A stretch of DNA of 64,000 bases from Bradyrhizobium sp. CCGE-LA001 (GCF_000296215.2 NZ_CP013949.1:7247501-7311500), one strand, 5' to 3'; shown: positions 28,301-36,532, numbered from the stretch's first letter. The notes: a model not told the origin generated them from the sequence alone. Translations and numbers: made by a program.

Positions 28301-30180
28301 GCGCGCAGCCGTCCTCTTCCAGCATGGAGCGCGGCGCGAGCACTTTCCCGCTGCGGCCCATCTCATTCGGCGATCCCGTCGTCAACATCGAGCGCCGCGA
28401 CGACGGCACGATCTACCTGCGACCGAAGCAGCCGCTCGGCGACTATCCTGTCCGCATCACCGACCGCCTGCATCATTGGGCGACCACCACGCCCGACCGC
28501 ATCTTCATGGCGGAGCGCGAAGGCGGCCGCGGCTGGCGCAAGATCACTTACGCCGAGTTGCTCACTGCGAGCCGGCACATCGCATCCGGCCTGATCGCGC
28601 GCGGCCTATCGGCGGAGCGGCCGGTCGTCATCCTCTCCGGCAATTCGATCGACCACGCCCTACTCGCGTTCGGCGCGTTCTATGCCGGCATCCCGTTCTG
28701 CCCGGTGTCGCCGGCCTATTCGCTGGTGTCGAAGGATTACGGCAAGCTGTCCTATCTGATGAAGCTGCTGACGCCGGGCCTCGTCTTCGCGGAGGATGCC
28801 GACAAGTTCGCCGATGCGCTCGCCGCCAATGTCTCGCTCGGCACCGAGATCGCGGCATCCTATGGCCACGTCGCTGGACGCGACGTCACCTTGCTCGCCG
28901 ATCTCATGGCGACGCCGATCCGCGCCGATCTCGACGACGTCCACGGCAAGATCGGCCCTGATACGATCGCGAAATTCCTGCTGACCTCCGGTTCGACCGG
29001 CAATCCCAAGGCCGTCATCAATACCCAGCGCATGATCTGCGCCAACCAGGTGATGCTGCGCGAGACGCTCGCCTTCCTCAAGGACGAGCCGCCCGTCATC
29101 ATCGACTGGCTGCCCTGGAATCACACTTTTGGCGGCAACCACAATATCGGGCTGACGCTCTACAATGGCGGCTCGATGTATCTGGACGCCGGCAAGCCGA
29201 TGCCCGGCGGCATCGAGGAGACAGTACGCAATCTCCAGGAGATCTCGCCGACGGTCTATTTCAACGTGCCCAAGGGCTATGAGTCGCTGCTGCCTTACTT
29301 GCGCGATGACCAGGGCCTGCGCGCGAAGTTCTTCGACCGGCTGCATGCGATGTTCTTCTCGGGCGCGGCGCTGTCGCCGTTCGTCTGGGACAGCCTCGAC
29401 GCGCTTGCGGTGAAGGAAAAGGGTTACCGCGTGCCAATGCTCACCGGCTTGGGTGCGACCGAGACCGCGCCCTTCTTCATGTCGGTCAATCCGCGCACCA
29501 GCCGCTCCGGCCATGTCGGCCTGCCGGTCTCGGGCAATGACGCGAAACTGGTGCCCAACAACGGCAAGATGGAAGTGCGCGCCAAGGGCCCGAACGTGAT
29601 GCCTGGTTACTGGCGCCAGCCCGATATCACCGCGAAATCCTTCGATGAGGAGGGTTTCTACAAGATGGGCGACGCGCTGAAGCCCGCCGATCCCGATGAT
29701 CTCAACTCCGGGTTCGATTTCGACGGCCGCGTCAGCGAGGATTTCAAGCTCGCCAGCGGTACCTGGGTCAGCGTCGGTCCCTTGCGCGCGCGCTTCGTTG
29801 CGGCCTGCGCGCCCCTGGTGCGCGACGTCGTCATCGCCGGCATCAACCGCGACGAGATCTCCGCGATCGTGCTGCTCGATCTCGACGGCTGCCGGCTGAT
29901 CAACCCGACGCTGCCCGCCGACGATCTCACCGTCACCGCTCGCGACCGGCTGGTGCGGGAAGCCTTCCGCGAGCGGCTGATTGGCTTCCTCAGCCAGGCC
30001 ACCGGCTCCTCGACGCGCGTCACGCGCGCGATCCTGCTGGACGCCCCGCTCTCGATCGACAAGGGCGAAGTCACCGACAAGGGCTCGATCAACCAGCGCG
30101 CGGTGCTGGAGCATCGCGGCGAGCTGATCGAGGAGCTCTACGCTGCCAATCCATCGAGCCGTGTGATATCGGTCGGATAA
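28297..30180 (+). CDS. Feruloyl-CoA synthetase-like acyl-CoA ligase
   Basis: A 627-residue ANL-family ligase of the long Fcs type. Motifs are the P-loop FLLTSGSTGNPKAVINT (about 227-243), WLPWNHTFGGNHNIGLTLYNGGSMY, GLGATETAPFF, and the C-terminal lysine motif GEVTDKGSINQRAVL. The Fcs family activates ferulate, p-coumarate and related hydroxycinnamates to CoA thioesters using ATP. It overlaps the crotonase by four bases and precedes an SDR by 25 bp. Exact aromatic substrate unknown. Confidence 0.87.
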   Translation: MSAQPSSSSMERGASTFPLRPISFGDPVVNIERRDDGTIYLRPKQPLGDYPVRITDRLHHWATTTPDRIFMAEREGGRGWRKITYAELLTASRHIASGLIARGLSAERPVVILSGNSIDHALLAFGAFYAGIPFCPVSPAYSLVSKDYGKLSYLMKLLTPGLVFAEDADKFADALAANVSLGTEIAASYGHVAGRDVTLLADLMATPIRADLDDVHGKIGPDTIAKFLLTSGSTGNPKAVINTQRMICANQVMLRETLAFLKDEPPVIIDWLPWNHTFGGNHNIGLTLYNGGSMYLDAGKPMPGGIEETVRNLQEISPTVYFNVPKGYESLLPYLRDDQGLRAKFFDRLHAMFFSGAALSPFVWDSLDALAVKEKGYRVPMLTGLGATETAPFFMSVNPRTSRSGHVGLPVSGNDAKLVPNNGKMEVRAKGPNVMPGYWRQPDITAKSFDEEGFYKMGDALKPADPDDLNSGFDFDGRVSEDFKLASGTWVSVGPLRARFVAACAPLVRDVVIAGINRDEISAIVLLDLDGCRLINPTLPADDLTVTARDRLVREAFRERLIGFLSQATGSSTRVTRAILLDAPLSIDKGEVTDKGSINQRAVLEHRGELIEELYAANPSSRVISVG

Positions 30181-30205
30181 GAAATCAAAGCTATAGGAGA
30201 ACGCC

Positions 30206-30967
30206 ATGTTGTTGAAGGATCAGGCAGCCATCGTCACCGGCGGTGCATCGGGACTGGGCGCGGCCACCGCGCGAAAGCTCGCGGCGCAGGGCGCCAAGGT
30301 CGCTGTGTGCGATCTCAATGCCAAGCTGGCCGAAACCGTTGCGGCCGAGATCAAGGGCGTGGCCGTGACCTGCGACGTCTCCGATGCCGCGTCCGCGGAA
30401 GCTGCGATCGCGCAGGCAACCAAGGCCCACGGGCCAGCGCGCGTGCTGGTCAATTGCGCCGGCATCGGCGTTGCCAAGCGCGTGGTCGGTCGTGACGGCC
30501 CGATGGCGCTTGCCGATTTCGACAAGGTGATCAAGGTCAATCTGATCGGCACCTTCAACATGCTGCGCCTCGCCGCCACCGAGATGTCCAAGCTCGAGCC
30601 GCAGGCGACCGGCGAGCGCGGCGTCATCATCAACACCGCCTCCGTTGCCGCCTATGACGGCCAGATCGGCCAGTCGGCCTATTCGGCCTCCAAGGGCGGC
30701 ATCGTCGGCATGACGCTGCCGATAGCGCGCGAGCTGGCGCAGTTCGGCGTCCGCGTGCTGACGATTGCGCCCGGCCTGTTCCTGACGCCGCTGCTCGCCA
30801 ACCTGCCGCAGGAGGCCCAGGACTCGCTTGCCGCAGCGATCCCCTTCCCCCGCCGGCTCGGCCAAGCCGACGAATTTGCCGCGCTCGCGCTGCATATGGT
30901 GGAGAATGCGTATCTGAACGGCGAAGTGGTGCGCCTCGACGGCTCGCTGCGTATGGCGCCGAAATAA
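30206..30967 (+). CDS. Short-chain dehydrogenase, 3-hydroxyacyl-CoA dehydrogenase type 2-like
   Basis: A 253-residue SDR. The NAD motif TGGASGLG lies near residues 12-19, the NCAG motif in LVNCAGIG, and the catalytic Ser/Tyr/Lys in NTASVAAYDGQIGQSAYSASKGG. The spacing and the C-terminal LANLPQEAQDSLAAAIPFPRRLGQADEFAALALHMVENAYLNGEVVRLDG resemble HSD10-type enzymes that oxidise 3-hydroxyacyl-CoAs. AGGAG precedes the ATG. In this operon it would oxidise the hydrated hydroxycinnamoyl-CoA to the 3-keto form; no thiolase is seen nearby. Confidence 0.88.
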   Translation: MLLKDQAAIVTGGASGLGAATARKLAAQGAKVAVCDLNAKLAETVAAEIKGVAVTCDVSDAASAEAAIAQATKAHGPARVLVNCAGIGVAKRVVGRDGPMALADFDKVIKVNLIGTFNMLRLAATEMSKLEPQATGERGVIINTASVAAYDGQIGQSAYSASKGGIVGMTLPIARELAQFGVRVLTIAPGLFLTPLLANLPQEAQDSLAAAIPFPRRLGQADEFAALALHMVENAYLNGEVVRLDGSLRMAPK

Positions 30968-30977
30968 GGCGCCGCAT

Positions 30978-31409
30978 ATGTTCGTGAACCGGCGCGACGT
31001 TCAGATCCAGTGGGGCGATTGCGACCCCGCCAACATCGTCTACTACCCGCGCTATTTCGCGATGTTCGACGATTCGACCTCGACCCTGTTCGAGGTCGCC
31101 GGCTTCTCCAAGCAGGACCTGGTCCGCAAATACGGCCTCGTGGGCATTCCCATGGTCGACACGCGGGCCAAGTTCTACATCCCATCGACCTATGGCGACT
31201 GGATCACCATCGAAACGAAGATCGAGAGCATCAAGCGCTCCAGCTTCGAGGTGAAGCACAACGTCTACAAGGGCGAGGCGCTGGCGATCGAGGGGTTCGA
31301 GACCCGCGTGCTGGTCGGCCGCGACCCTGACAATCCCGACAAGCTGAAATCGGCACCATTCCCAGCGGAGATGGTGGCCAAATTCACGGGGAGCCAAGCT
31401 AGGAGCTAA
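30978..31409 (+). CDS. 4-hydroxybenzoyl-CoA thioesterase-like protein
   Basis: A 143-residue hotdog protein. The N-terminal VQIQWGDCDPANIVYYPRYFAMFDDST closely follows the catalytic motif of Pseudomonas 4-hydroxybenzoyl-CoA thioesterase (FGDCDPAGIVWYP), including the catalytic Asp of DPAN; GIPMVDTRAKFYIPSTYGDWITIETKIE also matches. It would release 4-hydroxybenzoate or a similar aroma acid from CoA, giving the PobA substrate. It follows the SDR by 10 bp. Confidence 0.88.
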   Translation: MFVNRRDVQIQWGDCDPANIVYYPRYFAMFDDSTSTLFEVAGFSKQDLVRKYGLVGIPMVDTRAKFYIPSTYGDWITIETKIESIKRSSFEVKHNVYKGEALAIEGFETRVLVGRDPDNPDKLKSAPFPAEMVAKFTGSQARS

Positions 31410-31487
31410 ATCGCCGCATCACCAAAAGAGGGGGCTGAATTACCCCCCGATTTCTGCTTTCAAAGCATCACGTCAAGGGAGGAATAG

Positions 31488-32639
31488 ATGAAACGCTTTT
31501 ATTGGACCGCTGCCATCACCGCGGCCGCGCTGGCGCTGCCGGCATTGCCTGCGCTGGCCCAGACCAACGAAGTCACCATCGGCATCACCACCACCACGAC
31601 AGGCCCGGGCGCAGCCCTCGGCATTCCCGAGCGCAATGCGCTGGAGTTCGTGCCGAAGGAGATCGGCGGCGTGCCGCTGAAGGTGATCGTGCTCGACGAC
31701 GGCGGCGATCCCACCACCGCGACCACGAACGCCCGCCGCTTCGTGACCGAATCCAAGGCCGACATCATCATGGGCTCGGCGCTGACGCCGCCGACCATCG
31801 CGGTCTCCAACGTCGCCAACGAGGCCGGCATCCCGCATTTCGGCCTCGCGCCGTTCCCGATCACGCCGGAGCGCATGAAGTGGTCGGTGGCGATGCCGCA
31901 GCCGATCCCGATCGTGGGCAAGGTACTGTACGACCACATGAAGTCCAAAGGCGCGAAGACCCTCGGCTATATCGGCTATTCCGACTCTTATGGCGACCTC
32001 TGGTTCAACGACCTCAAGGCCCAGGCCGTGCCGATGGGCATGACCATCGTCGACGAGGAGCGGTTCGCGCGTCCCGACACCTCGGTGACCGGACAGGTGC
32101 TCAAGCTCGTTGCCGCCAATCCCGACGCGATCCTGGTCGGCGCCTCCGGTACCGCGGCGGCGCTGCCGCAGACCGAGCTGCGCGAACGCGGTTACAAGGG
32201 CCTGATCTACCAAACTCACGGGGCGGCCAGCATGGACTTCATCCGCATCGCCGGCAAAGCGGCGGAAGGCGTGCTGATGGCCTCCGGTCCAGTGATGGCC
32301 CCGGAGGAACAGCCGGATAGCGCGCTGACCAAGAAGCCGGGCCTCGCGCTGAACTCGGCCTATGAAGCCAAGTACGGCCCGAACAGCCGCAGCCAGTTCG
32401 CCGGCCATGCCTACGATGCGTTCGAGATCCTCAAGCGCGTCATTCCGGCGGCCTTGAAAACGGCCAAGCCCGGCACGCCTGAATTCCGCGAAGCCATTCG
32501 CCAGGCGCTGCTGACGGAGAAGGAGCTTGCGGCGAGCCAGGGCGTCTACAACTTCACCGAAAAGGATCGCTACGGCCTCGACGACCGCTCGCGCATCCTG
32601 CTCACAGTGAAGGACGGCAAATACACGCTGGTGAAGTAG
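31488..32639 (+). CDS. Liv-type solute-binding protein of the aromatic operon
   Basis: A 383-residue periplasmic binding protein. The signal peptide MKRFYWTAAITAAALALPALPALA is cleaved before QTNEVTIGITTTTTGPGAA. Body motifs such as IGYSDSYGDLWFNDLKAQA and AGHAYDAFEILKRV are HAAT-type. GGGAGGAATAG stands before the ATG. It is last in the crotonase-ligase-SDR-thioesterase cluster and ends at a terminator. It lacks its own permease; the livH/livMG/livF set at 15278, which has no binding protein, is a natural partner. Confidence 0.9.
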   Translation: MKRFYWTAAITAAALALPALPALAQTNEVTIGITTTTTGPGAALGIPERNALEFVPKEIGGVPLKVIVLDDGGDPTTATTNARRFVTESKADIIMGSALTPPTIAVSNVANEAGIPHFGLAPFPITPERMKWSVAMPQPIPIVGKVLYDHMKSKGAKTLGYIGYSDSYGDLWFNDLKAQAVPMGMTIVDEERFARPDTSVTGQVLKLVAANPDAILVGASGTAAALPQTELRERGYKGLIYQTHGAASMDFIRIAGKAAEGVLMASGPVMAPEEQPDSALTKKPGLALNSAYEAKYGPNSRSQFAGHAYDAFEILKRVIPAALKTAKPGTPEFREAIRQALLTEKELAASQGVYNFTEKDRYGLDDRSRILLTVKDGKYTLVK

Positions 32640-32665
32640 GCAGAACGAGAATTCTGAGGCGACGA

Positions 32666-32692
32666 GAGCCGGCCCATCGGGCCGGCTCTTTT
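32666..32692 (+). terminator. Rho-independent terminator of the crotonase operon
   Basis: Ten-base stem GAGCCGGCCC / GGGCCGGCTC with a three-base loop, followed by TTTTGTTT. It closes the operon 26 bp after the last stop. Confidence 0.9.
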
Positions 32693-32714
32693 GTTTCGTT
32701 CCGGATTCTCAGGT

Positions 32715-32800
32715 CGTCATGCCCGGGCTTGTCCCGGGCATCCACGTTCTTTGAACCGAGCGGAATTACGTGGATGGCCGGGACAAGCCCGGCCATGACG
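32715..32800. repeat. Intergenic palindromic repeat (CGTCATGCCCGGGC family)
   Basis: CGTCATGCCCGGGCTTGTCC at the left pairs with GGACAAGCCCGGCCATGACG at the right, and CATCCACG / CGTGGATG sits inside. A related, larger copy is at 35570. It occupies the convergent gap before the GST gene. Confidence 0.8.
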
Positions 32801-32841
32801 GTGTGGAAGGTTCAGCGCTCCTCGCTGCCAACAGACGAGCG

Positions 32842-33570
32842 CTATGCCGCCTGCCGCAGCGGCATCCAGGCGAACTCCGGATAATACGCGTCCATCATGC
32901 GATCGACATAGGCGGTGAGGTTCGGAAATGCTTCGGCGCGCTGGCGCAAGGCCGATTCGAAGAACGGCGTCAGGATGCCGGCGAGCGCGCCGAAGGCGGT
33001 GGCGTCGACGCCGCAGGGCTTGTTGCCCATCAGATAGGGCTTGTCGCCGAGCTGCACCGAGAGTGCGAACAGCGAACGCACCGCGAGATCGACGTCGTCA
33101 TCGGGCGCATGGCGGCCAAGGCCGGAAAGCAGATAATTCTCGGCGACGCGGAATTGCGCATCCTCGCGCAGCTTCTCGCGGTTGTGCTCGGGCGCGCCGT
33201 CGAAGAAATGCGCCGGGCCTTTGGCGAAATTGACCGGATCGACCCAGCGCGCGCCAACCAGAGCCCAGTAGACGTGATGCTCGATCATCCGCTCGAACGC
33301 CCAGGCTTGCGCACGCTCCTGCAAGGAGAGCCCGGCGTCGAAATCGAAGCCGTAGCGGCGTTCGATATGGGCGCGGATGAAGGTGGAATCGGCCACCGCC
33401 TCACCGCCATCGTCGATGAAGGGCAGCTGCCCCTTGGGTGAGGCTGGCGGCATCGCCCGCTCCTTCCGATAGGGCAACTCCGCCATCTTGAGCTGCACCT
33501 CCGTCTTGGTGACGAAGGGGCTGATTTCCGGCAGGCCGAAGCCGGCGCCGAAGCCGTAGAGCGTGATCAT
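32842..33570 (-). CDS. Glutathione S-transferase family protein
   Basis: A 242-residue protein with a thioredoxin-like N-terminal domain (ITLYGFGAGFGLPEISPFVTKTEVQLKMAELPYRKE, then SPKGQLPFIDDGGEAVADSTFIRAHIE, the cis-Pro and Glu/Ser glutathione-site region) and a helical C-terminal domain of the metaxin/Tom37-like subgroup (GDKPYLMGNKPCGVDATAFGALAGIL). AGGAGAGG precedes the ATG. Substrate unknown; it appears monocistronic. Confidence 0.85.
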   Translation of the reverse strand: MITLYGFGAGFGLPEISPFVTKTEVQLKMAELPYRKERAMPPASPKGQLPFIDDGGEAVADSTFIRAHIERRYGFDFDAGLSLQERAQAWAFERMIEHHVYWALVGARWVDPVNFAKGPAHFFDGAPEHNREKLREDAQFRVAENYLLSGLGRHAPDDDVDLAVRSLFALSVQLGDKPYLMGNKPCGVDATAFGALAGILTPFFESALRQRAEAFPNLTAYVDRMMDAYYPEFAWMPLRQAA

Positions 33571-33606
33571 GAAACCTCTCCTGAACCTGCCGAAAGCCAG
33601 CGGAAC

Positions 33607-33879
33607 TTAACGGCCGGCTGCTGCCACCATGGTGGCAGCAGCCGTGATATCTTCTGCAAAGCGGGCGCCCTGAAAGGCACGGCCCATGACACTGCGAACG
33701 ACATGGTGGACCAGCGCGTCCGCAGCCCGGACCAGCGAGCGTGTCACCACGCCTGCAACTGCGAAACGGAGATCGACGGCCATGAGATCGAGCGAAACGA
33801 GGCGGCTGAACGCCCTCGCCTGCCACATCTGGGCGTGCCACAGCTGACCCGCCGGGCCGAAATGAGTTGGAATGATCAT
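33607..33879 (-). CDS. Small hypothetical protein
   Basis: A 90-residue frame from ATG 33879, with AGAGG eight bases upstream. The product (MIIPTHFGPAGQLWHAQMWQARAFSRLVSLDLMAVDLRFAVAGVV) has no recognised domain and no clear signal peptide. It is divergent from a WYL regulator, separated by a spacer with an inverted repeat, which suggests it is the regulated target. Its last codons lie inside a perfect 30-bp palindrome (33615-33644). Could be a real small gene or chance. Confidence 0.5.
   Translation of the reverse strand: MIIPTHFGPAGQLWHAQMWQARAFSRLVSLDLMAVDLRFAVAGVVTRSLVRAADALVHHVVRSVMGRAFQGARFAEDITAAATMVAAAGR
33615..33644. repeat. Perfect 30-bp palindrome at the end of the small ORF
   Basis: CGGCTGCTGCCACCA at 33615-33629 is immediately followed by its exact reverse complement at 33630-33644, with no loop. 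It overlaps the last codons of the minus-strand small ORF. No T-tract follows on either strand, so it is not a standard terminator. Confidence 0.8.
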
Positions 33880-33925
33880 GGACAAATCCTCTTCAGTCGA
33901 TGTGTTGTCCCGGTATAGAACTCCC

Positions 33926-33949
33926 CTGCTGCCAACATCCTGTCAGCAG
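33926..33949. promoter_or_regulatory. Inverted repeat CTGCTG-N12-CAGCAG upstream of the WYL regulator
   Basis: CTGCTG.CA at 33926 and TG.CAGCAG at 33941-33949 flank ACATCC. The central ACATCCTGT..CAG is shared with the operator-like dyad of the second WYL gene at 40244. It lies midway between the small ORF and the WYL gene. Confidence 0.5.
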
Positions 33950-34005
33950 CCGCGCGTCGCCTTCTGAAAAGACCACCGAGAAAAAGTAGCAATAAGAGAC
34001 CAGTC

Positions 34006-34704
34006 ATGAGACGCGCCGACCGGCTGTTTCAGATCATCCAGGTGCTGAGGCGCACGCGTAAGCCGCTGACGGCGGACGCGATTGCGGCCGAGCTCGAGAC
34101 GTCGAAGCGCACCATCTATCGCGATATCGCCACCCTGATCGGCCAGCGCGTACCGATCCGCGGCGAAGCCGGCATGGGCTATATCCTGGAAAAGGGTTTC
34201 GACCTGCCGCCGCTGATGCTGACGCCCGACGAGATCGAAGCGGCGGTGCTGGGTGCACAATGGGTCGCGGGCCACGCCGATTCCGCGCTGGCGCGCGCCG
34301 CCGAAGATCTGATGGCCAAGATCGCCGACACCGTGCCCGAGCGCCTGCGTCCTTTCGTGCTGGAGCCGGCGAGCCGGGCGCGGCCGAGCTGGAACAGGGA
34401 GCCGGACCGTCTGGACATGGTGCGCACGCGCACCCAGATCCACGAAGGCAAGAAGATCATGCTGCGCTATCGCGACGAGCAGGGCCGCGCCAGCGAGCGC
34501 ATGATCTGGCCGATCTCGGTCGGCTATCTCGAAGCCGTGCGCCTGCTCGCCGCCTGGTGCGAGCTGCGCAGCGATTTCCGCAGCTTCCGCACCGACCGCG
34601 TAGTCGAGGCGACCTATCTCGACGAAAAATATCCGGAACGGCGCGACGTGCTGCGCGCAAGGTGGCGGCAGAGCCTGGTCTGGGGTCCCCCGAAGGACAC
34701 GTGA
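34006..34704 (+). CDS. WYL-domain (YafY-type) transcriptional regulator
   Basis: A 232-residue protein. The N-terminal HTH_11 domain is RRADRLFQIIQVLRRTRKPLTADAIAAELETSKRTIYRDIATLIGQRVPI, followed by a WYL sensor domain (about 130-205; WPISVGYLEAVRLLAAWCELRSDFRSFRTDRV). AAGAGACC precedes the ATG. It is divergent from a small ORF and directly upstream of a cysteine-cluster gene. The ligand is unknown; many WYL regulators bind nucleic acid or nucleotide-type ligands. Confidence 0.9.
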   Translation: MRRADRLFQIIQVLRRTRKPLTADAIAAELETSKRTIYRDIATLIGQRVPIRGEAGMGYILEKGFDLPPLMLTPDEIEAAVLGAQWVAGHADSALARAAEDLMAKIADTVPERLRPFVLEPASRARPSWNREPDRLDMVRTRTQIHEGKKIMLRYRDEQGRASERMIWPISVGYLEAVRLLAAWCELRSDFRSFRTDRVVEATYLDEKYPERRDVLRARWRQSLVWGPPKDT

Positions 34705-34709
34705 CGAGG

Positions 34710-35033
34710 ATGGAGCAAACTTCGCCGATCGACCTGTCGAGCTGTTGCCAGAGTTGCGGCGCCTGCTGCGGCTATTCGCAGAACTGGCCGCGCTTCTCGG
34801 TCGAGAGCGACGAGGAGCTTGCCGCGATCCCGGAGGCGCTCGTCAATGCGCGTCAATCGGGCATGCGCTGCGAGGGCGATCGCTGCGCGGCCTTGCAGGG
34901 AGAAATCGGGAAAGAGACCTCATGCGGCATCTATGCGGTGCGGCCGGAGGTGTGCCGCACCTGCATGCCCGGTGACGCCGAATGCGCGATGGCGCGGCGG
35001 AAGTTCGGACTGCCGGTGATCGACGCCGCTTAG
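34710..35033 (+). CDS. YkgJ-family cysteine cluster protein
   Basis: A 107-residue protein with SCCQSCGACCGYSQNWPRF at its N-terminus and further cysteines in MRCEGDRCAALQGEIGKETSCGIYAVRPEVCRTCMPGDAECA. This is the pattern of the YkgJ/UPF0153 family, thought to bind zinc or an iron-sulfur cluster. It starts six bases after the WYL gene stop and is probably co-transcribed. It converges on the next gene, sharing four bases at the stop codons. Function not established. Confidence 0.85.
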   Translation: MEQTSPIDLSSCCQSCGACCGYSQNWPRFSVESDEELAAIPEALVNARQSGMRCEGDRCAALQGEIGKETSCGIYAVRPEVCRTCMPGDAECAMARRKFGLPVIDAA

Positions 35034-35428
35034 GCCGGGACCGCTTCGCTGATCTCGTCGTCGAGCTCGTCATCCAGCGGTGCCAGCACCGAGAGCGGCT
35101 TGGTCGACAGCGTGATCGGCTTGCGCCCGCCCGACAGCGACGGCGAGGATTTCGCCGCCCCTTCGCGCGACAGCGCGTAGAGCGTCGAACCGACGCGGCC
35201 GCCGTTCTCGATCAGGTCACGCTCGCTGCAGCTTGCAGCGATCGCGATCGCCAGCGAATGCAGATGGCTGCGGCGATAGCAGAATAGCGCCAGCCTGGCG
35301 CGCGCGTCAGGGGAAACACTCTCAACCAGCCTCGGCAGGCCACTCTCGCTGGCGCGATACATCTCGCCAAGGAGCTCGTCGCGAACCGGGCAGAAATCGC
35401 TTTCAAATGCGTCGCGGTTTGAAAACAT
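35030..35428 (-). CDS. Conserved-looking hypothetical protein
   Basis: A 132-residue protein, ATG at 35428 with AGGGAGAA upstream. The N-terminal half (MFSNRDAFESDFCPVRDELLGEMYRASESGLPRLVESVSPDARARLALFCYRRSHLHSLAIAIAASC) is helical with a regular codon usage, and the C-terminus is acidic (LDDELDDEISEAVPA). No domain is recognised. Its stop overlaps that of the convergent YkgJ gene. It is likely real on coding-bias grounds. Confidence 0.65.
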   Translation of the reverse strand: MFSNRDAFESDFCPVRDELLGEMYRASESGLPRLVESVSPDARARLALFCYRRSHLHSLAIAIAASCSERDLIENGGRVGSTLYALSREGAAKSSPSLSGGRKPITLSTKPLSVLAPLDDELDDEISEAVPA

Positions 35429-35782
35429 TGCAGTTCTCCCTCGTGTACGGAAGATGCAGCGCAATTCTCTAATGAAAGGTTAACCACGCTGCCCGGTAGT
35501 CACCCGGGGTGGTTGCGCCCTGGCCGCGAATCGGAGGCGACTTGATAGGGTTTTCAAAAGCATCCACGGCGTCATGGCCGGGCATAGCCGTCCAAAGGAC
35601 GGCGTCGCTTCCGCTCGCCTATGTCCCGGCCATCCACGGAAAGCCAAGAGGCACGAAGAACGTGGATGCCCGGGCCTTCGCCTCGCCGAAGCGGCTTCGG
35701 CCGCGCAGGCGGGACAAGCCCGGGCATGACGATCCCTCGTGCTGATGGCGATTGCCTTTACCCGGAGGCCTAAAGGCGACCT
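35429..35782. other. Repeat-bearing intergenic region
   Basis: This 354 bp gap contains the palindromic element at 35570-35731 and, next to the minus-strand gene, a short AT-richer stretch (35455-35490) that may hold its promoter. No gene is supported. Confidence 0.5.
35570..35731. repeat. Intergenic palindromic repeat (CGTCATGCCCGGGC family, long copy)
   Basis: GTCATGGCCGGGCAT at the left and GCCCGGGCATGAC at the right are the outer ends; GGCCATCCACG / CGTGGATGCCC sit in the middle. It is an expanded relative of the element at 32715, with extra hairpins such as CCGTCC..GGACGG. Confidence 0.75.
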
Positions 35783-36184
35783 TCAGTTCGCCGCCATGAA
35801 GATGGAGAGGCCGAAGCCGGTGAGGTGGTGCAGCGCCTGGTCGACGCCGATCAAGGTCCAAAACCAGGGATGGGCGAGGTCGACACCGAAATTGGCCGAG
35901 ACGAAACCCTTGGCGCGGTCGATCGTGATGTGGATCACGAAGTCGATGAACGCCACGAACCAGAATCTCGGCGCCACGATCAGGATCAGCGGCAGCGCAA
36001 CTAAGAGGTGAACGAAGCAATGCACCAGAAGCGGCAGGGCCCAGCCGTGCTTCTGGTCCTTGCCATGGGCCATCCAGGCGGTCTGCAGGACGAAATCGGC
36101 GATGATGTGCTTGAAGGTGAGCAGCAGCATCCAGCCAATGAGCGCGCCAACCGGAACCGCCGATGACATGGATGGAAACGACAA
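35783..36184 (-). CDS. DUF3307 family membrane protein
   Basis: A 133-residue membrane protein with four hydrophobic segments. LLTFKHIIADFVLQTAWMAHGKDQKHGWALPLLVHCFVHLLVALPLI and FVIHITIDRAKGF, with conserved His and Asp residues, are typical of DUF3307. The start is TTG at 36184, seven bases after GAGGG; an ATG at 36169 is an alternative. Function unknown. Confidence 0.85.
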   Translation of the reverse strand: MSFPSMSSAVPVGALIGWMLLLTFKHIIADFVLQTAWMAHGKDQKHGWALPLLVHCFVHLLVALPLILIVAPRFWFVAFIDFVIHITIDRAKGFVSANFGVDLAHPWFWTLIGVDQALHHLTGFGLSIFMAAN

Positions 36185-36532
36185 GCTGACGCCCTCATTG
36201 ACGTGGACAAGAAAAAATTGGAGCGTTCAGCGCAACTTCTTCTTGGACCGGTCAAATCGCCGGGACGTGCGATTTATGACATCTCCCGCGGCGGAATGCA
36301 GCCGGGGGAACCGGAAAATCGCCAAGTGTGGCTAACTGGTGATAGGATGACCAATCGCCGCGGTGGCGCGGGGTAAGGTTACCCCCGGCTCGAAATTTGC
36401 ATTCCGCTGCCTTGGCGCTATCATCGACGGCAGAGAATTTCGTTCTTTTTTCAGACGCTTACGAATTACAGGGCGCTCGCTGCGCTTTCCATGCCGCGCG
36501 CCGCCACCAAAGAATAAGGCCGGAGTGCTGCC
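36185..36532. other. Divergent intergenic region without a recognised gene
   Basis: This 348 bp region separates the DUF3307 and TAXI genes and should hold both promoters. It has AT-rich patches (36205-36215, 36445-36460 with TTCTTTTTTC) but no clear palindrome. Short frames on both strands lack ribosome sites and coding bias. Confidence 0.4.
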
